The notes under the pieces: generated by a model
Seen by the model: only the letters and a program-made list of their open reading frames with translations
Database searches by the model: none
Told to the model about the DNA's origin: nothing
Position numbers and translations under genes: made by a program
Assembly: GCA_013151565.1 (NCBI GenBank)
Contig: JAADIB010000038.1
Span: forward strand, 1-32,997
Source of the DNA: Chlorobiota bacterium
GTDB taxonomy: Bacteria; Bacteroidota; Ignavibacteria; Ignavibacteriales; Melioribacteraceae
Direction: 5' to 3'
DNA: 32,997 nt
Shown: one piece after another, positions 18,862 through 28,436 of the stretch
How the letters are laid out: each line of letters starts with the position of its first letter
Position numbering within the stretch: the first letter of the stretch is position 1

Positions 18862-19275
18862 ATGGGAAAAAATTACGACCAAGAGATCAGTATTCTCAGT
18901 AATGGTTTAAAGTTCGAGGGAAAATTAACTAGTGAAGGTAATGTCCGTATTGATGGTGACTTCACTGGGGATATAATAATAAATGGCAACCTTACACTTG
19001 GTGATAAAAGTATAGTTAAGGGAAATATTAAAGCAACAAATATTACAATCAGCGGAAAAGTTGACGGTATTGTTGAAGCATCGGAGAAAATAGTTTTGGA
19101 ATCAACTTCGAGGTTGATAGGAGATCTGACAGCCAGAATACTAGTGGTTAACGAGGGCTCAATCTTTGACGGTAAGAGCAAGATGAACAGCAACAATACT
19201 TCTGTTGATTACGGCAGCAGTTATAATAATGAACCAGAACCAGAAGAAGAAGAACCAGCAGAAGAAGAAAGCTGA
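18862..19275 (+). CDS. Bactofilin (polymer-forming cytoskeletal protein)
   Basis: ISILSNGLKFEGKLTSEGNVRIDGDFTGDIIINGNLTLGDKSIVKGNIKATNITISGKVDGIVEASEKIVLESTSRLIGDL; acidic C-terminal tail EPEPEEEEPAEEES. Confidence 0.95.
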   Translation: MGKNYDQEISILSNGLKFEGKLTSEGNVRIDGDFTGDIIINGNLTLGDKSIVKGNIKATNITISGKVDGIVEASEKIVLESTSRLIGDLTARILVVNEGSIFDGKSKMNSNNTSVDYGSSYNNEPEPEEEEPAEEES

Positions 19276-19504
19276 TCTAAATAAAACGTATAGAGATATT
19301 GGTCCCTATCTTGGGTTAGGAACACAACTAGCTGCAACAATAGTTCTAATGTTTTTTTTTGGCAGATGGCTCGATCAGTATTTTGGTACCGAGCCATGGT
19401 TAACAATATCTTTTTCAATGTTTGGTGGTTTTGCAGGCATTTACAATGTTATCAGAACTACTTTAAATTTAAATAAAAAACAGCAAGGTGAAAAAGATAA
19501 TTAG
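19229..19504 (+). CDS. AtpZ/AtpI-family protein
   Basis: Two TM segments; GPYLGLGTQLAATIVLMFFFGRWLDQYFGTEPWLTISFSMFGGFAGIYNVIRT. ATG at 19229 lies inside the bactofilin 3' end (47-nt overlap). Confidence 0.85.
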   Translation: MNQNQKKKNQQKKKADLNKTYRDIGPYLGLGTQLAATIVLMFFFGRWLDQYFGTEPWLTISFSMFGGFAGIYNVIRTTLNLNKKQQGEKDN

Positions 19505-19868
19505 AACTATTATTTTTATTTATATCCCATTAATTATAATAATTTTAATTCTAAAATTAACTTCTGTTGTTGATCAGACAACTTTTATATCAATTATTGC
19601 TGCTCTATTGCTAAATTTATTTAATTTGTCGGCTGCACTATTACTTTACTTTCTTTCGATTAATCGCTCAAATCAAGTTTTTATGATGTTAAATTTAGGC
19701 GGAATGGGAGTTCGAGTTCTTCTTTTACTAATTGGCTTTTTGATAGCTCTAATTTTCTTGGAAATTGATAAATATGCTTTTATATTTGTATTCTTGATTT
19801 TATATAGTTTGAGTATTTTCATTGAAATCAAGTATTTTCATAAAGAAGATCAAAAACTAAGAAAATAA
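19488..19868 (+). CDS. Small membrane protein, ATP synthase I-like
   Basis: GTG start overlapping the AtpZ 3' end by 17 nt. Four hydrophobic segments; position directly upstream of atpB suggests an AtpI-like protein. Confidence 0.6.
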   Translation: MKKIIRTIIFIYIPLIIIILILKLTSVVDQTTFISIIAALLLNLFNLSAALLLYFLSINRSNQVFMMLNLGGMGVRVLLLLIGFLIALIFLEIDKYAFIFVFLILYSLSIFIEIKYFHKEDQKLRK

Positions 19869-19883
19869 TTTTACCTAAATTTT

Positions 19884-20729
19884 ATGATATTTTCTGTAAG
19901 CGAATCTGTACAAGATACACTTATTTCGTCCAAAATAAATAGCGGTGGCGAATCTGACTGGATAATGCATCATGTCCTTGATTCGCATGAGTTTGACTTT
20001 GCTCCATTCGGGTCAATTCCATTACCGCATATTTCACTTTTCGGGCTGGATATTTCAATCACTAAGCACGTTGTGTTCTTGTGGATTGTTGCGGTCTTAT
20101 TAATAATAGCTTTTAAGATTGCTGCTAATGCATATAAAAAATCTTTGGTTCCGCATGGCTTTACAAATTTTATGGAAGTAATGATAATATTTGTGAGAGA
20201 TGATATTGCTAAACCTACAATTGGAAAAGGTTATGAGAAGTTTTTACCATATCTGCTTACAGTATTTTTCTTTATTCTTTTCAGTAACTTTTTAGGACTT
20301 GTTCCAAACGGTTCTACTATTACAAGTAACATTTCTGTAACTGCCACTCTTGCGATTATTGCATTTATTGTTATTCAGGGCGGGGGTATGATGAAGAATG
20401 GAGTATTCGGATATTTTAGGGGCTTGATTCCTGGGGGAGTTCCAGCATGGTTATTGCCAATTATGTTTATTGTTGAGATATTAGGATTGTTCACTAAACC
20501 TTTTGCTTTGGCAGTGAGGTTGTTTGCAAATATGACTGCCGGGCACATTATTATTTTTTCTTTAATAGGATTAATTTTTATCCTTAAGACTTTTTATGTA
20601 GCACCCGTATCGGTTGCATTTGCGCTGTTTATTTATCTGTTGGAAATTTTAGTTGCGTTAATTCAAGCATATATTTTTACGATGCTTACAGCTTTGTTTA
20701 TTGGAATGGCTGTTCATCAAGAACATTAA
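19884..20729 (+). CDS. atpB: F0F1 ATP synthase subunit a
   Basis: FTKPFALAVRLFANMTAGHIIIFSLIGLIF and LLEILVALIQAYIFTMLTALFIGMAVHQEH. Confidence 0.97.
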   Translation: MIFSVSESVQDTLISSKINSGGESDWIMHHVLDSHEFDFAPFGSIPLPHISLFGLDISITKHVVFLWIVAVLLIIAFKIAANAYKKSLVPHGFTNFMEVMIIFVRDDIAKPTIGKGYEKFLPYLLTVFFFILFSNFLGLVPNGSTITSNISVTATLAIIAFIVIQGGGMMKNGVFGYFRGLIPGGVPAWLLPIMFIVEILGLFTKPFALAVRLFANMTAGHIIIFSLIGLIFILKTFYVAPVSVAFALFIYLLEILVALIQAYIFTMLTALFIGMAVHQEH

Positions 20730-20765
20730 ATTATTTTAGAATAAACTATAAATAGGAGAAAACTC

Positions 20766-20984
20766 ATGGAATATGCATATTTAGCTGCTGGAATTGGTGC
20801 CGGCTTAACAGTTATTGGTGGAGCTTTAGGAATTGGGAAACTATCTAGCTCTGCAATGGATGCTAGTGGACGTCAACCGGAAGCACTTGGAGAAATCAGA
20901 ACTTCAATGATCATTGCTGCGGCTCTTATTGAAGGTATTTCTCTGTTCGCTCTGGTTATCTGTATTCTTTTAGCATTGAAGTAA
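20766..20984 (+). CDS. atpE: F0F1 ATP synthase subunit c
   Basis: 72-aa hairpin protein with glycine-rich helix 1, ASGRQPEALGEIRTSMIIAAALIEGISLFALVICILL. Confidence 0.97.
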   Translation: MEYAYLAAGIGAGLTVIGGALGIGKLSSSAMDASGRQPEALGEIRTSMIIAAALIEGISLFALVICILLALK

Positions 20985-21001
20985 TTTTAAAGTGAAATAG
21001 A

Positions 21002-21034
21002 GGAGCATTATAAATTGTGCTCCCTTAATTTTTA
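21002..21034 (+). other. Intercistronic hairpin with T-rich tail between atpE and atpF
   Basis: GGAGCA (21002-21007) / TGCTCC (21018-21023), then TTAATTTTTAT; 17 nt after the atpE stop and 17-18 nt before the atpF start. Confidence 0.5.
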
Positions 21035-21051
21035 TAATAAGGATAGATTAA

Positions 21052-21600
21052 ATGGCTGAAATCTTAAATTTAGCTCTTCTGGCTTTTAGCGGAGGTGGTG
21101 AATCTTCAGGCGGATTATTGGATGTTAATCCCGGCTTGATTTTCTGGGTTCTTGTAACATTTGTATTCCTGATGATAGTTCTAACAAAGATCGCTTGGAA
21201 ACCGATTCTGGCTTCTTTAGACGAACGTGAAGCATTAATTAAAGATTCCCTGGATAGTGCCGAGAAAGCTCAGAAAGAAGCAGAAAAACTTCTTAAAAAA
21301 AATGAAGCAAACTTAGCTAAAGCTGAAGAACAAGCTCAAAAAGTAATTGCCCAAGGCAGAGAGTATGCTGAAAAAGTAAAAAGTCAGATGCTTGAAGAGA
21401 GTAAATCGGAAGCTGCGAGAATGATAAAAGAAGCAACTGCCCAGATTGAAAGAAAAAATCAAGAAGCTTTTAATAAATTGAAAGATCAAGTTGCCGAAAT
21501 TGCAATTGAAGCGGCAGAAAAGATCATCCGAGAAAATCTAGATAAAGAGAAGCAAACTAAGTTGATCGATAAATATTTAAAAGATTTGAATAAGAACTGA
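21052..21600 (+). CDS. atpF: F0F1 ATP synthase subunit b
   Basis: NPGLIFWVLVTFVFLMIVLTKIAWKPILASLDEREALIKDSLDSAEKAQKEAEKLL; long helical charged region. Confidence 0.96.
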   Translation: MAEILNLALLAFSGGGESSGGLLDVNPGLIFWVLVTFVFLMIVLTKIAWKPILASLDEREALIKDSLDSAEKAQKEAEKLLKKNEANLAKAEEQAQKVIAQGREYAEKVKSQMLEESKSEAARMIKEATAQIERKNQEAFNKLKDQVAEIAIEAAEKIIRENLDKEKQTKLIDKYLKDLNKN

Positions 21601-21602
21601 TA

Positions 21603-22160
21603 ATGAGTAATTATAACATTGCCACAAGATATGCTAATGCTTTAATGGAACTTGCATCAGAAAAAGATATTCTGGATCAAGTAGCTGATGATATGCAGAT
21701 GGTATTCAACGGAATAGCTGGCTCAAAGGAATTACGTACAATTCTAAAAAGTCCGGTCATCCGTCCCGAGAAGAAAGAAACAATCTTGAATGAAATTTTC
21801 AAAGATAAAGTGGGCGATGTTTCTAATAGTTTTATTCAATTTATTGTAAAGAAGAATAGAGAAGATGTCATCTATGATATTCTTAAAAGGTTTAAAGAAC
21901 TATACAATATAAAAATCAATCGTGTTGAGGCGTATATAAAAAGTTGTGTTGAATTGACCGAAGCACAGAAAAAACAATTGCAAAGTTCACTCGAAGAATT
22001 TACAAAGAAAGAAGTAATGCCGTTTTATTCAATTGATGAATCACTAATCGGCGGCTTCGTAGTTAAAATAAACGATACTGTTCTCGATTCTTCCATTAAA
22101 CAGCAATTGAACAGATTAAGAAAAAAATTGTTTGAACAAAACGATATTATCTTAAATTAA
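21603..22160 (+). CDS. atpH: F0F1 ATP synthase subunit delta
   Basis: [22 protein letters not shown]...; C-terminal [30 protein letters not shown]. Confidence 0.96.
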   Translation: MSNYNIATRYANALMELASEKDILDQVADDMQMVFNGIAGSKELRTILKSPVIRPEKKETILNEIFKDKVGDVSNSFIQFIVKKNREDVIYDILKRFKELYNIKINRVEAYIKSCVELTEAQKKQLQSSLEEFTKKEVMPFYSIDESLIGGFVVKINDTVLDSSIKQQLNRLRKKLFEQNDIILN

Positions 22161-22189
22161 AAAGATTTGAAAAAATTATAGGTATAAAT

Positions 22190-23740
22190 ATGGCTGAAGT
22201 TAGACCCGATGAAATATCAGCAATTTTAAGACAACAACTATCCGGATTTGATAACGAAACGGAAATTTACGATGTAGGTACGGTTCTCCAAGTTGGGGAC
22301 GGTATTGCACGAGTGTATGGATTATCCAAAGTGATGGTAAGTGAGTTAGTGGAATTTCCGAACGATGTAATGGGAATGGTGCTGAACTTAGATGAGGACA
22401 GCGTTGGATGTGTGCTCTTTGGCGAGAGTCAGCTGATTAAAGAAGGTGATACTGTTAAAAGAACCAAACGTCTTGCATCATTTCCTGTCGGTACTGCCTT
22501 GTTGGGCAGAGTAGTTGATCCGCTTGGCGAACCTCTGGATGGAAAGGGAACTATTCAGCATGATAAGTATATGCCTATTGAGCGTAAAGCGCTTGGCGTT
22601 GTTACACGTCAATCAGTATCGGAGCCGTTACAGACAGGTATTACCGCTGTTGATGCTATGATCCCGATCGGCAGAGGTCAAAGGGAATTAATTATCGGAG
22701 ACAGACAGACAGGTAAAACAGCGGTAGCAATTGATACAATTATCAATCAGAAATTTACTCATACAGAAGAAGCTAAAGCTATTGGAATTGATCCTGTGTT
22801 TTGTGTATATGTTGCAATCGGGCAGAAAGATTCGACCGTTGCTCAGGTTGTGGCAAAACTTGAAGAGACCGGAGCGATGGAATATACAACGGTCATTGAT
22901 GCTTCAGCGTCAACGCCTGCACCGCTTCAATATATTGCACCTTATTCCGGCGCCACGCTTGGAGAATTTTTCCGTGATCAAGGTCAGCATTCTTTAGTTG
23001 TTTACGACGATCTCTCTAAACAAGCGGTAGCTTACAGAGAGTTATCTCTTCTGCTTAGAAGACCTCCGGGACGTGAAGCTTATCCTGGTGATATTTTTTA
23101 TCTCCATTCACGCTTGCTGGAAAGAGCCTCAAAACTAAATGATAGTCTAGGTGGTGGATCACTCACGGCTTTACCGATAATTGAAACTCAGCAAGGTGAC
23201 GTGTCGGCTTATATTCCCACAAATGTAATTTCCATTACTGATGGGCAGATATATCTGGAACCGAACTTATTCAACGCAGGGGTGCGCCCGGCTATTAATG
23301 TTGGAATTAGTGTATCGCGTGTGGGCGGCAGCGCTCAGATAAAAGCAATGAAGAAAGTTGCAGGATCGCTGAAATTAGATCTTGCTCTTTACCGTGAGTT
23401 GGAAGCATTTGCAAAATTTGGTTCAGACCTTGATAAAGCAACTCAGCGAACTTTAGCTAGAGGTGCCCGTTTAGTTGAACTTCTTAAACAAGGTCAATAT
23501 CAGCCGATACCGGTTGAGAAACAAGTTGTAAGTGTGTTTGCCGGTACTAAGGGTTACATGGATGAACTTCCGATTGAAGATGTAAAGAGATTTGAAAGCG
23601 AATTTATTGAATACGTTGAACTCAATTACTCTGATATTCTTAAATCTGTTAGAGAAGAAAAAGTACTTAGCGATGAAACTGTTAAGCAGTTAGAAAAAGC
23701 TGTTAAAGAATTTTTAACAAAATTTAAAGTAAGTAAATAA
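22190..23740 (+). CDS. atpA: F0F1 ATP synthase subunit alpha
   Basis: [15 protein letters not shown] Walker [52 protein letters not shown]. Confidence 0.99.
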   Translation: MAEVRPDEISAILRQQLSGFDNETEIYDVGTVLQVGDGIARVYGLSKVMVSELVEFPNDVMGMVLNLDEDSVGCVLFGESQLIKEGDTVKRTKRLASFPVGTALLGRVVDPLGEPLDGKGTIQHDKYMPIERKALGVVTRQSVSEPLQTGITAVDAMIPIGRGQRELIIGDRQTGKTAVAIDTIINQKFTHTEEAKAIGIDPVFCVYVAIGQKDSTVAQVVAKLEETGAMEYTTVIDASASTPAPLQYIAPYSGATLGEFFRDQGQHSLVVYDDLSKQAVAYRELSLLLRRPPGREAYPGDIFYLHSRLLERASKLNDSLGGGSLTALPIIETQQGDVSAYIPTNVISITDGQIYLEPNLFNAGVRPAINVGISVSRVGGSAQIKAMKKVAGSLKLDLALYRELEAFAKFGSDLDKATQRTLARGARLVELLKQGQYQPIPVEKQVVSVFAGTKGYMDELPIEDVKRFESEFIEYVELNYSDILKSVREEKVLSDETVKQLEKAVKEFLTKFKVSK

Positions 23741-23768
23741 ATTACTTAGTTTATCTGAATAGAAATCT

Positions 23769-24650
23769 ATGGCGACATTAAGAGATATAAAACGTAGAAT
23801 TACCGGTGTAAGAAGTACCCAAAAAATCACTAAAGCGATGAAAATGGTGGCTGCCGCTCGTTTAAATAGAGCACAGGAAAATATTATTAATGCTCGCCCT
23901 TATTCACGCAAATTAACAGAGGTTCTAGGACAATTACTTGCAGCCGAAAAGAACTACGATCATCCTTTAATTAAAGATAGAGGCGATGAAAAGGTAGCAA
24001 TAATTGCAGTTACTTCCGATAGGGGATTATGCGGAGCCTTTAACATGAATATTATCACCGAAGTTGAAAGATTGATTGCTGATTCTTATTCTGAACAACT
24101 GAGCGATGATAATGTATCTTTGTACTGTATTGGTAAAAAAGGTCGCGATTATTTTATTAACCACGAATATAATGTTGCTCAAGGATACGCAGGTATATTC
24201 AGCGATCTTAAATTTGAATTCGTTTCACAGTTGAATAAAGAATTAACATCAAATTTCTTGAATGGAGAACTTGATAAAATTATTGTAGTTTATAATAAAT
24301 TTAAATCTGTTGCCCAGCAGGAAATTACTCAGCTTGAACTATATCCAATAAAACCGGAAGCTGCCGAAGATTCTGAGCAAATAAACATTGATTATATTTT
24401 TGAACCGGATAAAGTCAGCATAATTAATTCTCTTCTGCCTCGCTATTTAAATGTGCAGATGTGGACAGTATTGTTAAATTCGTACGCTGCTGAATTGGGC
24501 GCTAGAATGACTGCTATGGAAATGGCTTCGGAAAATGCTGAAGAAATGATTAACTCACTTCAATTAACTTACAACAAGCGCCGACAAGCTTCAATTACAA
24601 ATGAAATTTTAGAGATTGTTTCCGGTGCTAACGCCCTCAAAGAAAGCTAA
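23769..24650 (+). CDS. atpG: F0F1 ATP synthase subunit gamma
   Basis: ATLRDIKRRITGVRSTQKITKAMKMVAAARLNRAQ, TSDRGLCGAFN, C-terminal NKRRQASITNEILEIVSGANAL. Confidence 0.98.
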   Translation: MATLRDIKRRITGVRSTQKITKAMKMVAAARLNRAQENIINARPYSRKLTEVLGQLLAAEKNYDHPLIKDRGDEKVAIIAVTSDRGLCGAFNMNIITEVERLIADSYSEQLSDDNVSLYCIGKKGRDYFINHEYNVAQGYAGIFSDLKFEFVSQLNKELTSNFLNGELDKIIVVYNKFKSVAQQEITQLELYPIKPEAAEDSEQINIDYIFEPDKVSIINSLLPRYLNVQMWTVLLNSYAAELGARMTAMEMASENAEEMINSLQLTYNKRRQASITNEILEIVSGANALKES

Positions 24651-24685
24651 GATCTAAGATAAGATTATAAATAGGTTATAGAAAT

Positions 24686-26020
24686 ATGCTTGAAGATTTA
24701 ACTTTAAAATTTGATAAAGCCCTAAAGAAGGTTACCGGTCAAGGAAGATTGACCGAACAGAATATCTCGGATACCATGAGGGAATTACGCCGCGTTTTAC
24801 TGGATGCAGACGTAAACTACAAGGTAGCTAAATCATTTATTGATGATGTAAAAGAAAGAGCGCTTGGAAAAGAAGTTCTTGCTTCAGTATCACCTGGTCA
24901 GCATATTACTAAAATACTTTACGATAGGCTCACGGAACTAATGGGCGGGTCAATGTCGGAACTAACGATTAACCCGACTGGTCCAACGGTTATTTTAATG
25001 GTTGGTCTGCAAGGTTCAGGTAAAACAACGTTCAGCGCAAAACTAGCAAAATACTTAAAAGATAGAAACAGAAAAGTTCTTTTAACAGCGGCAGATGTTT
25101 ATAGACCGGCAGCGAAAGACCAGCTAAAAACTCTGGGAAAACAAATAAGCATACCGGTATTTTCGATTGATGAAAGTAAGGATGCTGTAACAATTTCGGA
25201 AGAATCTGTAAAGTATGCGAAAGAAAACAACCTTGATACAATAATTATTGATACCGCCGGTCGGTTGCATGTTGATGAAGATTTGATGAATGAAGTTAAG
25301 CAAATAAAAGAAACCGTTAATCCAACAGAAATATTATTCGTTGTTGACTCGATGAGCGGTCAGGATGCGGTAAATTCTGCAAAAGCTTTCCATGATGCAG
25401 TTTATTTTGACGGAGTTGTACTAACAAAACTAGATGGTGATTCAAGAGGCGGAGCAGCATTATCGATTAAAGCGGTTGTTGACGTCCCGATTAAATTTTC
25501 TAGTCTCGGTGAAAAACTTGATTCTATCGAAATTTTCCATCCGGATCGTTTAGCTTCAAGGATCCTTGGTAAGGGCGATGTGGTTTCCCTTGTTGAAAAA
25601 GCACAAGCTCAAATTGATGAGAAAGAAGCTGAAGATCTAGAAAAAAAATTGTTGTCAAATAAGTTTGATTTGGAGGATTTCCTTAAACAGATCAAAATGA
25701 TCAAAAAAATGGGATCAATTCAATCTTTATTAGGAATGATACCCGGTTTAGGTGCAAATATCAAGAATGCTGATGTAGATGAAAAACAATTGGTAAAAGT
25801 CGAATCAATTATACAATCTATGACCAAACAAGAGCGAAAAACTCCGAAAATACTGAATGGAAGCAGAAGGAAAAGAATTGCAAGAGGAAGCGGGAATACA
25901 ATTCAAGATGTAAATAGACTGATAAAACAGTTCAATGAGATGAACAAAATGATGAAAATGTTCAAATCAAATAAAAATAGGAAAATGTTGAAAAATTTTG
26001 GTAATTTAAAATTTAATTAA
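24686..26020 (+). CDS. ffh: Signal recognition particle protein Ffh
   Basis: GLQGSGKTTFSAKLAKYLK, DTAGRLHVDEDLMNEV, LTKLDGDSRGGAALSI, M-domain GMIPGLG... and GSRRKRIARGSG. Confidence 0.98.
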   Translation: MLEDLTLKFDKALKKVTGQGRLTEQNISDTMRELRRVLLDADVNYKVAKSFIDDVKERALGKEVLASVSPGQHITKILYDRLTELMGGSMSELTINPTGPTVILMVGLQGSGKTTFSAKLAKYLKDRNRKVLLTAADVYRPAAKDQLKTLGKQISIPVFSIDESKDAVTISEESVKYAKENNLDTIIIDTAGRLHVDEDLMNEVKQIKETVNPTEILFVVDSMSGQDAVNSAKAFHDAVYFDGVVLTKLDGDSRGGAALSIKAVVDVPIKFSSLGEKLDSIEIFHPDRLASRILGKGDVVSLVEKAQAQIDEKEAEDLEKKLLSNKFDLEDFLKQIKMIKKMGSIQSLLGMIPGLGANIKNADVDEKQLVKVESIIQSMTKQERKTPKILNGSRRKRIARGSGNTIQDVNRLIKQFNEMNKMMKMFKSNKNRKMLKNFGNLKFN

Positions 26021-26049
26021 TATAAAATATTTAAACGGAGGTTAAATAA

Positions 26050-26520
26050 TTGGCTGTTAAGATAAGATTAAGAAGGATGGGAAAGAAAAGACAACCAATT
26101 TATAAGGTTGTTGCTGCTGATGAGCGTTCGCCAAGAGACGGTAAATTTATTGAAACGTTAGGTTTGTATAATCCAATTACTGATCCAGCAACTGTTGATA
26201 TTAAAGAAGATAGAGTGTTATATTGGTTAGGAGTAGGTGCTCAGCCAACTACAACTGTTAAGGGATTATTATCTCGAAAAGGAATTTTATATAAAAGAGA
26301 ATTACTTAAATCCGGTTTAAGTGAAGAAGAAGTAAATCAAAAAATTGATGAATGGTTAAAGCAGCAAGAAGCTAAATTAAGTACGAAAGCTGAGAAAAAA
26401 GCGAGTTTGAAAGAAAAGAAAAAAGAGTCTGTTAAAGAACAAGAAGATGAAAAAAGTGTTCCAGAGGCAGAGGGCGCTGCTTCTGAGGAAGTGAATGAAG
26501 AGGAGAAGACCGAAGAATAG
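26050..26520 (+). CDS. rpsP: 30S ribosomal protein S16 with long charged C-terminal extension
   Basis: [46 protein letters not shown] start preceded by GGAGG; 156 aa with K/E-rich tail. Confidence 0.97.
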   Translation: MAVKIRLRRMGKKRQPIYKVVAADERSPRDGKFIETLGLYNPITDPATVDIKEDRVLYWLGVGAQPTTTVKGLLSRKGILYKRELLKSGLSEEEVNQKIDEWLKQQEAKLSTKAEKKASLKEKKKESVKEQEDEKSVPEAEGAASEEVNEEEKTEE

Positions 26521-26588
26521 TTGTCCTTTTTCATGAGCTTTATAAACAACTAAGTGCCCTTTTTTCTAATATTATTATAGGTATTCTC

Positions 26589-26822
26589 ATGAAGGAATTC
26601 ATCGAATTTATCGCGAAACACCTTGTTGACACACCGGAAAATGTAAGTGTCGATGTACAGGAAAAAGATGACAAATCGCTTGAGTTGACTTTGCAAGTTG
26701 GTTCAGACGATGTTGGAAAAGTTATCGGCAAACAAGGTAAAACGGCTCAAGCTATGAGAACTTTGTTGACTGCTATAGCTGCTAAAGATGGTAAAAGAGC
26801 GATTTTGAAGATATTAGATTAA
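26589..26822 (+). CDS. khpA: KH-domain RNA-binding protein KhpA-like
   Basis: MKEFIEFIAKHLVDTPENV..VGSDDVGKVIGKQGKTAQAMRTLLTAIAAKDGKRAILKILD, 77 aa, between rpsP and rimM. Confidence 0.93.
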   Translation: MKEFIEFIAKHLVDTPENVSVDVQEKDDKSLELTLQVGSDDVGKVIGKQGKTAQAMRTLLTAIAAKDGKRAILKILD

Positions 26823-26830
26823 AATTCTAA

Positions 26831-27355
26831 TTGCGAAATCTAGAGGATTATTATTTAATAGCTGAAATTGTTTCAGTTTTTAGTGAAGATGGATATGTGA
26901 AATTAAGGTCATATTCAGATTTTCCTGATCGTTTTTTTCTTCTTGAAAAAATTTATATTGATATCTATAACGGGAAGAGACTTTTTTTTGTTGAAGATAT
27001 TGAATGGGTTGAAGATTTTTTCATCCTAAAATTGAAAAACTTTGATTCCGTCGATCATGTTGATTTTTTAGTTGGTTCTAAAATATATGTGGATGCTGGC
27101 AGTTTATATCCATTAGAAAATGAAACCCACTATGTTCATGATTTGGTTGGATGCAAAGTTTTTTTTAATGATAAGTTCTTTGGTAAAATTGAAGATGTTA
27201 TGCATCTGAGTTCTAATGATGTTTATCTGGTTAAGGAAGGGGAAGAAGAAAGATTGATCCCTGCAATTTCCGAATTGGTTGAATCGATAAACATTAATGA
27301 TAAAGTTGTTTATCTTAAGCAAGATTTTGATGAGTTTAGTGATGATGAGAATTGA
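26831..27355 (+). CDS. rimM: Ribosome maturation factor RimM
   Basis: DYYLIAEIVSVFSEDGYVKLRSYSDFPDRF, DLVGCKVFFNDKFFGKIEDVMHLSSNDVYLVKEGEEERLIPAISELVESININDKVVYL; TTG start; gene order. Confidence 0.88.
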   Translation: MRNLEDYYLIAEIVSVFSEDGYVKLRSYSDFPDRFFLLEKIYIDIYNGKRLFFVEDIEWVEDFFILKLKNFDSVDHVDFLVGSKIYVDAGSLYPLENETHYVHDLVGCKVFFNDKFFGKIEDVMHLSSNDVYLVKEGEEERLIPAISELVESININDKVVYLKQDFDEFSDDEN

Positions 27356-28025
27356 TATAATATCAGCCACGCCAACCTTACTTGATAGTCCGTTGAGCAC
27401 AAGTATAATGAAGAGAGCACAAGATAAGGGCAAATGTGAGATATTCATCCATGATCTGCGGGATTATGCTTACGATAAACACAGACAGATTGACGACAAA
27501 CCGTTCGGAGGTGGTCCGGGAATGCTGCTTAAGCCCGAACCGTTTTTTGAATGTATTGAAAAATTACAGAGTGAAAGAAAGTACGATACAATAATTCTTA
27601 CTTCTCCAAAAGGTAAAATATTCAATCAGCGTGATGCTAACAGACTTTCACTTTCTGAAAATATCATGATCCTTGCTGGACATTATAAAGGGATTGATGA
27701 TAGAGTAAGAGAAAAGTTTGTAACGGAAGAAATATCGCTGGGTAATTTTATCCTTAGCGGAGGCGAATTACCGGCATTAGTAATTGTTGATGCAATTGTA
27801 AGATTGATACCCGGAGTTTTGAATGATAGCGGTTCAGCGTTAAATGATTCATTGATTGATGATCATACTGTTGAAGCACCGTATTATACAAGACCGGCTG
27901 AATATAAAGGTATGAAAGTCCCCGAAATATTGTTATCGGGAAACGATAAAAAGATTGCCGAATGGAAGGAAGAGCAATCAAAAATTTTAACAAAAAAATG
28001 GAAACAAATTAATTCTTTGGAGTAG
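27342..28025 (+). CDS. trmD: tRNA (guanine-N1)-methyltransferase TrmD
   Basis: [115 protein letters not shown] at 27342 overlaps the rimM 3' end by 14 nt. Confidence 0.97.
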   Translation: MMRIDIISATPTLLDSPLSTSIMKRAQDKGKCEIFIHDLRDYAYDKHRQIDDKPFGGGPGMLLKPEPFFECIEKLQSERKYDTIILTSPKGKIFNQRDANRLSLSENIMILAGHYKGIDDRVREKFVTEEISLGNFILSGGELPALVIVDAIVRLIPGVLNDSGSALNDSLIDDHTVEAPYYTRPAEYKGMKVPEILLSGNDKKIAEWKEEQSKILTKKWKQINSLE

Positions 28026-28027
28026 AC

Positions 28028-28375
28028 ATGGATAAATTAAAAGAAATAGTTGAAGAGCAAATCAGAACTGATCATCCGAACTTTAAATCCGGCGATCGTG
28101 TTCGAGTGCATGTACGAGTAATTGAAGGTGAAAAGGAACGTATTCAGATTTTTGAAGGAAATGTTATCAGTATCCGTGGCGGTGGCATCAGCAAAACGTT
28201 TACTGTAAGAAAAGTTTCCAGCGGTGTTGGTGTTGAAAGAGTATTTCCATTCAGTTCACCTAAACTTGCTAAGATTGAGGTGATTAGAGAAGGTAAAGTA
28301 AGAAGAGCCAAACTCTATTATCTAAGGAATCTCTCTGGTAAAGCTGCCAGAATCAAAGACAAAAATGTTAGATAG
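28028..28375 (+). CDS. rplS: 50S ribosomal protein L19
   Basis: [93 protein letters not shown]. Confidence 0.98.
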   Translation: MDKLKEIVEEQIRTDHPNFKSGDRVRVHVRVIEGEKERIQIFEGNVISIRGGGISKTFTVRKVSSGVGVERVFPFSSPKLAKIEVIREGKVRRAKLYYLRNLSGKAARIKDKNVR

Positions 28376-28387
28376 AAATTTCAAATA

Positions 28388-28415
28388 AAGCTCCGAATTT
28401 CGGGGCTTTTTTTTT
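28388..28415 (+). terminator. Rho-independent terminator after rplS
   Basis: AAGCTCCGA / TCGGGGCTT stem followed by a TTTTTTT tract. Confidence 0.9.
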
Positions 28416-28436
28416 ATAATAAGCTAAAAATAAATT

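Noticed and set aside
18873-19196. 107-aa minus-strand ORF opposite bactofilin
   Set aside because: Shadow of a repetitive beta-helix coding sequence; no independent support.
22731-22997. Plus-strand 88-aa ORF inside atpA
   Set aside because: Alternative frame within a highly conserved gene; composition not protein-like.
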